Below, in pieces: positions 1-8,294 of a stretch of DNA of 64,000 bases. The notes beneath the pieces are model-generated. The model saw nothing but the letters and a program-made list of their open reading frames with translations, was not told the origin of the DNA and did no database searches. A program made the position numbers and the translations under genes. The stretch's first letter is position 1, and each line of letters begins with the position of its first letter. This DNA comes from Phycisphaerales bacterium (GTDB taxonomy: Bacteria > Planctomycetota > Phycisphaerae > Phycisphaerales > UBA5793), in NCBI GenBank assembly GCA_020852515.1, contig JADZAS010000015.1:124001-188000 (forward strand), written 5' to 3'.

Positions 1-141
1 AAGGTGCAGGCGCTCGACGCCTACTACCTCACGCGCGGCAAGACCATCGGCAGCCCGCAAGGCACGCTCTACATCAACCAGCCCCTGCTCACCCAGGACC
101 GCCAGGTCCGCCTGACCGACCCAGGCGAAGAGCCGGGGTGA
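1..141 (+). CDS. C-terminal end of an unidentified protein (partial)
   Basis: An open frame runs in from the window edge and stops with TGA at 139-141, giving 46 residues that end in DPGEEPG. The stretch is hydrophilic with a Tyr-Tyr pair and no motif I recognise. Codon use fits the GC-rich coding style of the window, so it is probably the real 3' end of a gene. No function can be assigned from this fragment. Confidence 0.5.
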   Translation, partial: KVQALDAYYLTRGKTIGSPQGTLYINQPLLTQDRQVRLTDPGEEPG

Positions 142-234
142 ACGGCGGCGAAGCGCCGAGAGAGGTGAGAGGAGACAGGAGAAAGGAGAGCGGGCCTCGA
201 TGCCTTGGCGCCTTGCTGCCTCTCCCCTAATGCC

Positions 235-324
235 CAGTGCCTAGTGCCTAGTGCCCGGCGCTTCGCCGCCCTGTCGACGATCCTGAGCCCAGTCGAAGGG
301 AGCGAGGCTTTGCGAGTCGAAGGG
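235..324. repeat. Short direct repeats in the intergenic region
   Basis: The 7-mer agtgcct/ctagtgc is repeated in tandem at about 235-256. The 10-mer AGTCGAAGGG occurs at 291-300 and again at 315-324, directly abutting the stop codon of the HAF-repeat gene on the minus strand. These look like low-complexity or dispersed intergenic repeats. No function is evident. Confidence 0.4.
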
Positions 325-1689
325 TCACTCAAACTCATGCACGACGAGCTGGCTGATGGTGCACTCGTTCTGGACCACAGCCTGGAAGAGGATGGTCTGG
401 CCGCGGGCGATGAGGGGGACGGGGCGCGTGATCGATGCGACGCCATCCTGGTCCGCAATGGCGCTGCCGATCACCGTCGGCTGATCGAGTTGCAGGGCGT
501 TCTGCTGCAGGTCGCAGCCGGGGATGCGAGTGCCGCCGCTGTGGAGGGCGTAGAGGAACACGACCTCCGCGCCCGGCGTGGCGCCGGTGAGCGTAAGCGT
601 GTTCGGACCGGGTGCGGCGCCAGGCACTGGCGAACTGAGTTCCATCGTCGGATTCACGGGATTGATCAGGAACGGATACAGCGTCAGCGGCTGGCCGGCC
701 ACGTATCCCTCGGCTGCAATCTGCCCAGCATCATTGACGTCCCGCGCCATGCTGATGCGCCAGTTCCTGCGGGGCTTGGGAGGCACGAGGTCGTCGAGGC
801 GGCGCATGCCGTTGGTCTGGTCCCAGAGGAAGCCGTACACGTTAGTGGGCTGGCGGCCGACCCATCCGACGACTTGGCCGAGGTTGTTGATGCCCCAGGC
901 GGAACTGCCGATACCAAGTTCTGAGTTGTGCAGATCGACAATCTGCCCATCCACCCAAGCGACGGCGTGAGCATTATCGTTGGGGCCATCCGATTGACCA
1001 ACGATCTGGCCGAGTTCATTGATGGCAATTGCCGTGCTCGGGTCTGATCTCAAGGTGGGCAGAGCAATGACATCACCGTTCTCCCAAAGGACTGCCTTGC
1101 CGTTTCCGTCGGGGTCAACAGACCTGCCCACAAGCTGGCTCGCATTGTTGATGTCGTAGGCTGTTCCACCGCTCCGCCCGAGCGTTGGCAGGGTAGCCAT
1201 CTTCCCGTTTTCCCAGAAGAATCCTCCTCCACTACCGCCCTCATAATCTGAGTACCCAGCAACTTGAGAGAGGTCGTTAATGGCATGTGCTACGCTCTCT
1301 TCACCACCCAGCGTTCCAAGGTCGATCATCTGACCATCGCGCCACAGAAATGCATGTTGATCGCCAAAGACTGATTCGCCGCCCCAGCCCACGACTTCAC
1401 CGAGTTCATTGATATCTTGCGCCGAGCTCAGATGACCTCGAAACGAACCTAGGTCGGCGAAGTCGCCATTCGCTTCCCACATTGTCGCGTGGTAGTAGGT
1501 TCCCGACTCGAAATCCGAGACTCCCGCGAGGCGCCCTGTTTGTGTGAGCGACGCCGCCGCGCCTCCAATGCCATCCACGGCAGGCAATTGGAATAGCGCA
1601 TACCGATAGTCCTGCGCGGCCGCGCTGTGAATGCAGCCAACGGCGCTCACGATTGCAGTCAGACTCATCAGACTGCTTCTAAGTGTCAT
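325..1689 (-). CDS. Secreted HAF-repeat protein, copy 1
   Basis: The 454-residue product begins with a signal peptide of about 26 residues ending AAAQ. Six or so HAF-type repeats follow, of the form DLGTLGG...AxAINDLxQVxGxS (about residues 40-320), which in the family form a beta-propeller-like extracellular domain. The last 105 residues are a beta-rich module with GATPGAEVVFLYALHSGG and an ECxIS motif near the end. The start is chosen at 1689 because GGAG lies nine bases upstream; the ATG 15 bases earlier overlaps that site. The same arrangement occurs in copy 2. The repeats and module are nearly identical to copy 2 over the C-terminal half, so this is a recent tandem duplicate. Cell-surface or exported structural role is inferred only. 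Confidence 0.85.
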   Translation of the reverse strand: MTLRSSLMSLTAIVSAVGCIHSAAAQDYRYALFQLPAVDGIGGAAASLTQTGRLAGVSDFESGTYYHATMWEANGDFADLGSFRGHLSSAQDINELGEVVGWGGESVFGDQHAFLWRDGQMIDLGTLGGEESVAHAINDLSQVAGYSDYEGGSGGGFFWENGKMATLPTLGRSGGTAYDINNASQLVGRSVDPDGNGKAVLWENGDVIALPTLRSDPSTAIAINELGQIVGQSDGPNDNAHAVAWVDGQIVDLHNSELGIGSSAWGINNLGQVVGWVGRQPTNVYGFLWDQTNGMRRLDDLVPPKPRRNWRISMARDVNDAGQIAAEGYVAGQPLTLYPFLINPVNPTMELSSPVPGAAPGPNTLTLTGATPGAEVVFLYALHSGGTRIPGCDLQQNALQLDQPTVIGSAIADQDGVASITRPVPLIARGQTILFQAVVQNECTISQLVVHEFE

Positions 1690-1720
1690 CTCAATGATCT
1701 CCATTCTCGCAAATCCGCGC

Positions 1721-1770
1721 AAGAGTTTTCACTCTTCCGCTGATGAGTGAGTCGCCTAGTTGCAATCCGG
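1721..1770. repeat. Duplicated flank upstream of HAF copy 1 (partner 3530-3578)
   Basis: The segment aligns with 3530-3578: aagag-t/c-tttcactcttccgctga, a variable stretch, then ctagttgca-a/t-tccgg. It lies just upstream of each HAF gene and marks one side of the tandem duplication unit. After this segment copy 1 carries about 300 extra bases (1771-2070) that are missing in copy 2. Confidence 0.7.
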
Positions 1771-2040
1771 ACAGACGTCTTCAACGTCGCACCCTTCACC
1801 GTGCGGCACGAAGTTGCTGATGTTGTACTTCGCGGCGGCGTCCACGTAGGCCGTCTTCAGCGGGGTATACCGCGCCGTGTTCGTTTGCTCGAAGAAGCTG
1901 GCACTTCGCACCTGGTTGCCGATCAGGCCCTCAATCAGGAACGGGCTCTGCGTGTCCCAACTTGAGCCCGTCTGCCATTGGCGCGCCGACCAGCACGCTG
2001 CGGCGAAGCGAGCCTGTACGAATGTGCTTGAGTCCATCAT
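1756..2040 (-). CDS. Small unidentified protein encoded between the HAF copies
   Basis: A 94-residue frame starts at a double ATG (2040) with AAAGGAG 11 bases upstream and ends CPDCN. It contains five cysteines, two of them in the closing CPDC, and aromatic-rich segments such as FFEQTNTARYTPLK, which look like real protein. It has no signal peptide or membrane segment. It coincides with the 300-base block that is present upstream of HAF copy 1 but absent upstream of copy 2. It could be a genuine small gene, a fragment of a larger lost gene, or chance coding. I do not recognise it. Confidence 0.4.
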   Translation of the reverse strand: MMDSSTFVQARFAAACWSARQWQTGSSWDTQSPFLIEGLIGNQVRSASFFEQTNTARYTPLKTAYVDAAAKYNISNFVPHGEGCDVEDVCPDCN

Positions 2041-2070
2041 CAGTGCTTCAACTCCTTTACTCAAATTGGG

Positions 2071-2136
2071 GCAGGAAAACGGGACTGGTACGATTGTTTG
2101 GCATGTTCTTCTCTGCGGTGTCACTCGGGCTCGCTC
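2071..2136. repeat. Duplicated 3' flank of HAF genes (partner 3580-3645)
   Basis: The sequence just downstream of HAF copy 2 (minus strand) aligns with the sequence downstream of the HAF remnant at 3580-3645. Both share ggaaaacggg-a/g-ctggtacgattgt and the following 40 bases with scattered differences. It shows that non-coding flanks were duplicated together with the genes. Confidence 0.7.
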
Positions 2137-3498
2137 CTACTGAAACTCATGCACGACGAGTTGGCTGATGGCGCACTCGCTCTGGACCACGGCCTGGAAG
2201 AGGATGGTCTGGCCGCGGGCGATGAGGGGGACGGGCCGGGTGATGGTGGCGACTCCGTTGGCGTCGGCAATGGCGCTACCGATGATGGTCGGCTGATCGA
2301 GTTGCAGCGCGTTCTGCTGCAGGTCGCACCCGGGGATGCGCGTGCCGCCGCTGTGGAGGGCGTAGAGAAACACGACTTCTGCGCCAGGCGTGGCTCCGGT
2401 GAGCGTCAGTGTGTTTGGACCCGGCGCGGCGCCCGGCACGGGAGAACTGAGTTGCATCGTCGGATAGACAGGACTCATGATGAATGCGTGCGTCGTGAGA
2501 GGGCTGCCTGATACATACCCATTCGCTGCGATCTGACCGGCGTCGTTAATGTCGAAGGACATATCGATGCGCCAGTTTCTGCGGGGCTTGGGTGGCACGA
2601 GGTCATCGAGCCGGCGCATCCCATTGTTCTGGTCCCAGAGGAACCCGTACACGTTGGTCGGCTGTCGGCCGACCCAGCCCACGACTTGACCGACGTTGTT
2701 GATGCCCCATGCGGAACTGCCGATGCCAAGTTCTGAATTGTGGAGATCGAGAATCTGCCCATTCACCCATGCTACCGCGTGAGCATTATCGTTGGGTCCA
2801 TCGGATTGACCCACAATCTCACCGAGTTCGTTGATGGCGATCGCGATGCTCGGGTCTGATCTGAGAGTCGGCAACTCGACCACATCACCGTTTTCCCACA
2901 ATACCGCTTTTTCAGATCCATCTACGGTCCATGAGGAACCGACGATCTGCCCCAGATTATTGATGTCGTAAGCTGCCCCGCCGGATTGACCGAGGCTTGG
3001 CAGCGCTGACATCTCCCCGTTCTCCCACAGAAACCCGCCGCCACCCTCAAGCGCTTCGGCGACACCTACGATTTGAGTCAGATCATTGATGGCGAATGCT
3101 TCACTTTCTTTGCCACCAAGTGTGCCCAAGTCGATTATTTGTCCGTTTCGCCAGAGCACAGCGTGCTCATCGCTGCTCCTTGGCAGATTGCTCCAGCCGA
3201 CGGCCTCGCCGAGGCTGTTGAGATCCTTCGTTTCGCTGCGCGTACCCCCGAGCGTGCCCAAATCGAAGAGCTCGAGCGACATCCACCCAACCCCATGGAA
3301 CCCGACGGCGTCCGTGCTGGAGGCGCCTACGACATTGCCGGCTTCATCGATCGCACGCGTCCACGTGTGCGGTTCCTCTTGATTCAGTACGTGAAGTTCG
3401 AAGAGCGCGTAGTGAGAGTCTTGCGCCGCCGCGCCTTGAATGCAGCACAGTGCGCTCAATACTGCCGTCAGACCTGAAACACCATTGCTGAATGCCAT
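2137..3498 (-). CDS. Secreted HAF-repeat protein, copy 2
   Basis: The 453-residue product has the layout of copy 1: signal peptide ending GAAAQ, about six HAF repeats (for example DLGTLGGKESEAFAINDL), and the same C-terminal module with GATPGAEVVFLYALHSGG and GCDLQQNALQLDQPT. The start at 3498 is preceded by GGAGG eight bases upstream; that site lies inside a possible longer start at 3513. From the repeat beginning LPTLRSDPS to the C-terminus it differs from copy 1 at only scattered positions, while the N-terminal repeats are more diverged. This suggests gene conversion or unequal selection. It ends with TAG, followed by the duplicated 3' flank. Confidence 0.85.
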   Translation of the reverse strand: MAFSNGVSGLTAVLSALCCIQGAAAQDSHYALFELHVLNQEEPHTWTRAIDEAGNVVGASSTDAVGFHGVGWMSLELFDLGTLGGTRSETKDLNSLGEAVGWSNLPRSSDEHAVLWRNGQIIDLGTLGGKESEAFAINDLTQIVGVAEALEGGGGFLWENGEMSALPSLGQSGGAAYDINNLGQIVGSSWTVDGSEKAVLWENGDVVELPTLRSDPSIAIAINELGEIVGQSDGPNDNAHAVAWVNGQILDLHNSELGIGSSAWGINNVGQVVGWVGRQPTNVYGFLWDQNNGMRRLDDLVPPKPRRNWRIDMSFDINDAGQIAANGYVSGSPLTTHAFIMSPVYPTMQLSSPVPGAAPGPNTLTLTGATPGAEVVFLYALHSGGTRIPGCDLQQNALQLDQPTIIGSAIADANGVATITRPVPLIARGQTILFQAVVQSECAISQLVVHEFQ

Positions 3499-3529
3499 CT
3501 CGGACACCTCCATCTGTATAAACCAGCGG

Positions 3530-3578
3530 AAGAGCTTTCACTCTTCCGCTGAAGAATGATCTACTAGTTGCATTCCGG
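3530..3578. repeat. Duplicated flank upstream of HAF copy 2 (partner 1721-1770)
   Basis: This is the second copy of the segment described at 1721-1770. Here it joins directly, with one base between, to the 3' flank repeat at 3580. At the other copy 300 bases intervene. Confidence 0.7.
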
Positions 3579-3579
3579 G

Positions 3580-3725
3580 GCCGGAAAACGGGGCTGGTAC
3601 GATTGTCTGACATGTGCTTCTCTGCGACTGCACGCGGACTGGCTCCTGCCGGAACTCCCACACCACCCACTGGCTGATAGCGCCTTCGTTCTGCACGGCG
3701 CGGCAAAAGATGCCTGCTCCCCCGC
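3580..3725 (-). pseudogene. 3' remnant of a third HAF-repeat gene
   Basis: Read on the minus strand the region encodes AGIFCRAVQNEGAISQWVVWEF, which matches the last residues of both HAF proteins (QAVVQNECTISQLVVHEF in copy 1). Where copy 2 has its TAG stop this copy has CAG, and the frame then runs on through the duplicated flank. Upstream of about 3725 the similarity is lost, so only the last 25 or so codons survive. It is the debris of an older third copy of the tandem array. Confidence 0.65.
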
Positions 3726-3839
3726 CTCGGGCGGCGGCAAAGGCGTCATACAACCTACCCGATCCTGCGGACTTGTGCAAGGGCGAATGAGGAATTGCGA
3801 CTCAAAACGGGGAAGATTCCGCGCTGGCGCCCTCGCCGC

Positions 3840-4952
3840 TCAGTACATTCCCGCCGGGCTGGCGGACAAGGTGAGGTCGTCGATCTGGCCGGCTTTGAGT
3901 TTCAGGCAGGCTAGGCCGGCGATCATGGCGGCGTTGTCGAGGCAGTAGGCCATCTGGGGCAGGTGCAGTTGCAGGCCGTGGCGGTCGGCCAGGCTCTGCG
4001 CGTCTTTGCGCAGGCGCGAGTTGGCGCTCACGCCGCCGCCGATGATGATGGACCGCGGCGCCTGGCTGCGCTGGCGCTGCTGCTCGATGGCGCGCTGGAG
4101 TTTGAGCATCACCGCGCCGACGGCTGCGCGCTGGAACGACGCGCACAGGTCGTCGATCTCGCTTGCGGAGAGGTCGGCCGCGTCGCGCTCGAAGGTCGCG
4201 CCCTGGCCGCGGCCCGTCGGCGTGCCGCGCACGGCATAGAGCAGCGCCGTCTTGAGACCGGAAAATGAAAAGTCAAGGCTGTCGGGCTCGAGGCGCGAGA
4301 TGGGGAAGTCATAGACATCTTCGCGGCCGCGGGCGGCGCGGGCATCGACGCGCGGCCCGCCGGGATAGCCCAGGGCCATGATCGTCGCCGCCTTGTCATA
4401 CGCCTCGCCGACGGCGTCGTCGATGGTGCGGCCGATGCACTGCACATCGAGTGCGCTGCGCATGTCAAACAGGCTCGTGTGCCCGCCGGAGACGACCAGG
4501 CCGATGGCGGGAAACTCGGGGCAGCGCTGCGCATCGAGGCACGCCGCGTGCAGGTGCGCGATGATGTGATCGACGCCGATGAGCGGCTTGTCCCACGCCC
4601 ACGCGAGCGCCTTGGCCGCCGCCACGCCGACCAGCAGCGAGCCGATGAGCCCCGGGCGATGGCCGACGGCCACCGCGCTGAGGTCATCAGGCCCGACGCC
4701 GGCCTGGTCGATGGCGCGCGCGATGACGGGGTAGATGCGTTCGAGATGGGCGCGGCTGGCGATCTCGGGCACCACGCCGCCGAACTCTTCGTGCAGATCT
4801 TCCTGCGTGGCGACGATGCTTGAGAGCACCTCGCCGCCGCCGCGCACCACGGCCGCGGCGGTTTCATCGCAGCTCGACTCGATGCCGAGCACCATGCTAG
4901 GGTCGGGTTCGTCCGGCTGATCCGGACCTTCTGTATCGTCTGGCATCATCAC
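3840..4952 (-). CDS. tsaD: tRNA N6-adenosine threonylcarbamoyltransferase TsaD
   Basis: TsaD (Gcp/Kae1) transfers the threonylcarbamoyl group from TC-AMP to A37 of ANN-decoding tRNAs, with TsaB and TsaE as partners in the cytoplasm. The 370-residue product shows GIESSCDETAAAVV at 23-36, the metal-binding HIIAH (H129, H133), VSGGHTS, a GGGVSANSRLR segment and the closing DNAAMIAG. Length is slightly above the family norm because of an acidic N-terminal extension; a start at codon 20 (MVLGIESS) would give the usual length. The preceding S41 protease gene on the same strand ends 24 bases upstream, so both may be cotranscribed. Confidence 0.95.
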   Translation of the reverse strand: MMMPDDTEGPDQPDEPDPSMVLGIESSCDETAAAVVRGGGEVLSSIVATQEDLHEEFGGVVPEIASRAHLERIYPVIARAIDQAGVGPDDLSAVAVGHRPGLIGSLLVGVAAAKALAWAWDKPLIGVDHIIAHLHAACLDAQRCPEFPAIGLVVSGGHTSLFDMRSALDVQCIGRTIDDAVGEAYDKAATIMALGYPGGPRVDARAARGREDVYDFPISRLEPDSLDFSFSGLKTALLYAVRGTPTGRGQGATFERDAADLSASEIDDLCASFQRAAVGAVMLKLQRAIEQQRQRSQAPRSIIIGGGVSANSRLRKDAQSLADRHGLQLHLPQMAYCLDNAAMIAGLACLKLKAGQIDDLTLSASPAGMY

Positions 4953-4976
4953 ACCCCGCGCCCGCGAAGCGGCGCG

Positions 4977-6629
4977 TCAATTTTCCTGTTCGTTCTCTTT
5001 GGTGACGGGTTCGACGCCGGCCTGGCGAAGCGCCGGTTCGAGCGAACCGCTTTCTTTGATGCGCAGCACGGCGACGACGTTGCCCGCCGCGTCATGCACC
5101 TCGACCGTGCCGCCGGCGACGTCGAGTTCATCGGGGATCAGGTCAACCGGCTGCCGTTCTTCTGCGGGGATGAACGAAGTGAGGTTGTTGAGCCGCTCGT
5201 CGATCTCTTCGAGTTGCTCGATGAAGAACTCGCGCTGACGCTCGACGAGGTGGAGTTCTTCGATGAGGGCATCGGAGGGTTTCATTTCCGAGCCGGTGGG
5301 GATCCACTCGTTCTTTTCCAGGCGCAGGCGCAGGGCCTCGATGGCGGCGCTGAGCTGCTTGTCCTTGAGCGTCTCCTCCACCCACTGCGGGTCGGCCCAC
5401 TCGCCCTTGCCGTTGTCTTCGCGGATGACGCTGAGTTCGTTGCGCACGTCGAACATGGCGCGGTATTCGTCGTTGGTCATGGGGACAAAGAAGCCCGGAT
5501 CGGGATCGACGCCCCAGGTCTTGGAGTCGGGCCACTTGTGCAGGTTGCGGCCGCTGGGCAGGTAGTACGCGGCGGTGGTGATCTTCAATTGTCCGGCGCC
5601 CGAGTGCAGTGTTCGCACATCCTGCACGAGGCCTTTGCCAAAGGAGCGCGTGCCAAGCACAATGGCGCGGTGATCGTCCTGGAGAGCGCCGCTGACGATT
5701 TCGCTGGCGGAGGCGGACTGGCTGTTGACGAGCACGACGATCGGGAAGTCGGGCAGCGTGCCATCCGCGTGCGCGCTGTAGGAGCGATCGACTTCGCGGC
5801 CCTTGACGGAGACGATCACGCCTTCGGAAATGAGCATGTCGGAGATTTCGATCGCCGCCTGGAGCGAGCCGCCGGGGTTGAAGCGGAGGTCGAGCACGAG
5901 GCCGCTGAGTCCCTGCTTGACCAGCCCCATTGCCGCCTGGTAGAGATCGAACGAAGTTGTTTCGGTGAACTGGCGGATGCGGATGTAGGCGAGTTTCTGA
6001 TTGGGATCGAGCCAGTAATCCCAGTCCTCGCCGACGCGATGGACGCCTTCGACGGTGGAGACCTGGATCTGGCCGCGCGTGACGACGACGTCTTCGGTTT
6101 CACCTTCGGGCGCGCCTTCGCGGTGCACCGTCACGATGACTTCGGTGTTGGGCGTGCCCATGAGGCGGTTGATGGACTCGTCGATCGGCTCGTCCCGGGT
6201 GGTTTCGCCGTCGATGGCGCGGACCTGGTCGCCGGCGCGAATGCCCGCCTGGATCGCGGGGGAGCCGGCCATGGGGCTGACGATGGTGAGCCAGCCGTCG
6301 CGCATTTCGACCGAAGCGCCGATTCCGACGTAGCGGCCGCGCACGTTTTTGTCGAAGTCGCCCTGCTCCTGCGTGGGGATGTAGTTGGTGTAGGGGTCGC
6401 CGAGTTCCTTGAGCATGCCGTCGATCGCGGCCCGCTGGAGGTCTTTGTACTTTGTGTCGTCGAGTTCATCGACGTAGTTCTTGCGGACTTCGAGCAGCAC
6501 ATCCTGAATCGGATCAAACCAGGCCAGCGCGTCGAAGCGGTCCCCGGCGGCGGCAGCCAGTTGGACGATGATCACCATCAGCAGGCCGAGCATGCATGTG
6601 GGGGCCAGCACTCGCTTCATCGAACGCAT
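4977..6629 (-). CDS. Carboxy-terminal processing protease (S41 family, CtpA-like)
   Basis: This is a periplasmic or membrane-anchored serine protease with a Ser-Lys dyad. The 550-residue product has an N-terminal hydrophobic segment (about 8-29), a CTP-type N-terminal helix region, a PDZ domain around 95-180 (GIRAGDQVRAIDG), and the S41 core with LDLRFNPGGSL. The catalytic Ser is in NSQSASASE (S307) and the Lys in SFGKG (K332), spaced 25 residues as in E. coli Prc. After about 420 a long charged coiled-coil-like stretch follows, including LHLVERQREFFIEQLEEID. ATG at 6629 is preceded by AGGAG. TsaD follows 24 bases downstream. Confidence 0.93.
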   Translation of the reverse strand: MRSMKRVLAPTCMLGLLMVIIVQLAAAAGDRFDALAWFDPIQDVLLEVRKNYVDELDDTKYKDLQRAAIDGMLKELGDPYTNYIPTQEQGDFDKNVRGRYVGIGASVEMRDGWLTIVSPMAGSPAIQAGIRAGDQVRAIDGETTRDEPIDESINRLMGTPNTEVIVTVHREGAPEGETEDVVVTRGQIQVSTVEGVHRVGEDWDYWLDPNQKLAYIRIRQFTETTSFDLYQAAMGLVKQGLSGLVLDLRFNPGGSLQAAIEISDMLISEGVIVSVKGREVDRSYSAHADGTLPDFPIVVLVNSQSASASEIVSGALQDDHRAIVLGTRSFGKGLVQDVRTLHSGAGQLKITTAAYYLPSGRNLHKWPDSKTWGVDPDPGFFVPMTNDEYRAMFDVRNELSVIREDNGKGEWADPQWVEETLKDKQLSAAIEALRLRLEKNEWIPTGSEMKPSDALIEELHLVERQREFFIEQLEEIDERLNNLTSFIPAEERQPVDLIPDELDVAGGTVEVHDAAGNVVAVLRIKESGSLEPALRQAGVEPVTKENEQEN

Positions 6630-6776
6630 CAAAAACTCCTCTCAGGCTCAGGGCAATGCGGCAGCAGGCGGGTCGCGCGCCGCTCATCAGTGATCGGCTC
6701 GCGCGGCATGCGGATGATAGCAGAAACGATTCCGAGGCATCCGGCGTTCGATTTCGTCTCCAGCCGGCACCAAACA

Positions 6777-6803
6777 GCGTCCCGGCTTGTACAGCCGGGA
6801 CGC
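6777..6803 (-). terminator. Perfect 11-bp hairpin, likely terminator for the minus strand
   Basis: Arms 6777-6787 (GCGTCCCGGCT) and 6793-6803 are perfectly complementary around a 5-base loop. On the minus strand the hairpin is followed by TGTTTGG, a weak T tract. It lies 46 bases past the stop codon of the short minus-strand frame at 6850-7050, which supports that frame being the end of a former gene. Confidence 0.5.
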
Positions 6804-6849
6804 CGTTGCGTTGTCTGAATTTCACGGCGCCGGGCGGCACCGGCTGCCA

Positions 6850-7050
6850 TTACTGGATAACGCGATCTTCAACGTCGGTCGTGTGGCCCTGTTCGCAGCC
6901 CTGGAACCAGACTGCGTTGAAGTTCCACGTCCATTCGAAGTACGGCCAACCGCTGCCGCCGGAGTCGGCGCTGTTGCTGGCGGCGGTGCCGTGGACGCCA
7001 CGTCTCTGACTTCGGGTCAGTTGGATTTGTTGGTGGCGTAGCCCGCCGCA
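6850..7050 (-). pseudogene. Possible 3' remnant of a lost gene
   Basis: The 480-base gap between the protease gene and pdxA holds this 66-codon open frame with no ATG, GTG or TTG near its 5' end. Its C-terminal part (GGSGWPYFEWTWNFNAVWF, then QGCEQGHTTDVEDRVIQ) is rich in Trp and Phe and looks like real protein rather than random GC-rich coding. A hairpin follows 46 bases later. A stop codon at 7051-7053 closes the frame upstream. It is probably a decayed gene end, but it is too short to identify. Confidence 0.35.
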
Positions 7051-7112
7051 TCAGCCGCCAGTTAGAATCAGGTGCATTTCGGAAATCACCCTGAGAGGCT
7101 CCGCACAGACGC

Positions 7113-8162
7113 ATGGCCGAGCGACCGGACCAACTCGTGATCGGCGTGACCATGGGCGATCCGTGCGGCATCGGGCCGGAGGTCGCGGTCAAGGCGCTTG
7201 CTGATGCGCGCATCCGTAACTCCGCCGGATTCCGCATCTTCGGCGATGCTCCGACGCTCGCCCGCGCCGCCGAACAGGCCGGGATCGAACCCGCGTGGTG
7301 GATCGAGACCCCGCAGCAGCGCAGCGGGGTGCGGCCGGTGCCCGGGCAGGTGGTGGTGGTCGATCACCCGGCCTTCGCCCCCGCGGTCGCCGAGGCGCGC
7401 ACACGGCGCATCGCCGAACCTTCGCGCGCCGGCGGGGAGGCGTCGCTGGCGTATCTCAACGCCGCCATCGACGCGGCGCTGCTCAATCGCGGCGATCCAC
7501 AGCTCATCGATGCGATCGTGACCGCGCCGATCTCCAAGTCATCCTGGCATCTCGCGGGCCTGCGCCGCTTCCCGGGCCACACCGAACTGCTTGCCGAGCG
7601 CACGCGGGCCCGGCAGCACGCGATGATGTTCGTCGCGCCTCAACTGCGCGTCGTCCTTGCGACCATCCACCTGCCGCTGATGGAAGTGCGCCACCGGCTG
7701 ACCATCGGCCGCGTGCTCGAACCGATCCTGCTTGGCGAGCGGGCCTGCCGCGACCTTCTGGGGATCGAGCATCCGCGCATCGCCGTGTGCGGCCTCAACC
7801 CGCACGCCTCGGAAGGCGGCCTCTTTGGCGATGAAGAGCATCGCATCATTGAGCCGGCGATCCGCCAGGCCGTCGAGCACGGCGTGAATGCGACGGGGCC
7901 ATATCCCGCAGACACCGTCTTCAACGCCGCCGTCGATGGCCGCTTCGATCTGGTCGTGGCGATGTATCACGATCAGGGGCTGATCCCGGTGAAGTTGCTG
8001 GCGCGCGATGAAGCGGTGAACGTGACGATCGGTCTGCCCATCATCCGAACGAGCCCGGACCACGGCACGGCGTTCGACATCGCCGGGCGCAACCTCGCCC
8101 GCCCCGGCTCGATGGTTGCTGCGATCGGCCTGGCGTGCACCTTCGCGCGCCGCCGCGCGTGA
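7113..8162 (+). CDS. pdxA: 4-hydroxythreonine-4-phosphate dehydrogenase PdxA
   Basis: PdxA oxidises 4-phosphohydroxy-L-threonine in the DXP-dependent pyridoxal 5'-phosphate pathway; the enzyme is cytoplasmic and uses NAD and a divalent metal. The 349 residues are of family length. They begin GVTMGDPCGIGPEVAVKAL, include VTAPISKSSW and FPGHTELLAE, and carry the metal-binding region GLNPHASEGGLFGDEE and the late YHDQGLIPVK and RTSPDHGTAFDIAG. A -10-like TAGAAT lies at 7063-7068. The next gene follows after 132 bases. Confidence 0.95.
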   Translation: MAERPDQLVIGVTMGDPCGIGPEVAVKALADARIRNSAGFRIFGDAPTLARAAEQAGIEPAWWIETPQQRSGVRPVPGQVVVVDHPAFAPAVAEARTRRIAEPSRAGGEASLAYLNAAIDAALLNRGDPQLIDAIVTAPISKSSWHLAGLRRFPGHTELLAERTRARQHAMMFVAPQLRVVLATIHLPLMEVRHRLTIGRVLEPILLGERACRDLLGIEHPRIAVCGLNPHASEGGLFGDEEHRIIEPAIRQAVEHGVNATGPYPADTVFNAAVDGRFDLVVAMYHDQGLIPVKLLARDEAVNVTIGLPIIRTSPDHGTAFDIAGRNLARPGSMVAAIGLACTFARRRA

Positions 8163-8294
8163 GGGCGGTTTTGCGGCGAAGCAGCACCCGAGGGCGGCCG
8201 CAGCTCGCCGTAGTGTTTGCACGGCAAGGCGCGCGGCGCTACGCTCGCGCCGCGGCCCGCCGGGGCGGCCCGCGGCCGCTGAAGGATCGATTGC

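Noticed and set aside
3840-4952. Archaeal or eukaryotic-type Kae1 fusion
   Set aside because: The protein has only the TsaD domain with bacterial-type motifs; no kinase domain is fused.
5094-6818. A 574-codon open frame opposite the S41 protease gene
   Set aside because: The antisense product is low-complexity Val/Asp/Gly/Ala text, while the protease frame has all catalytic motifs.
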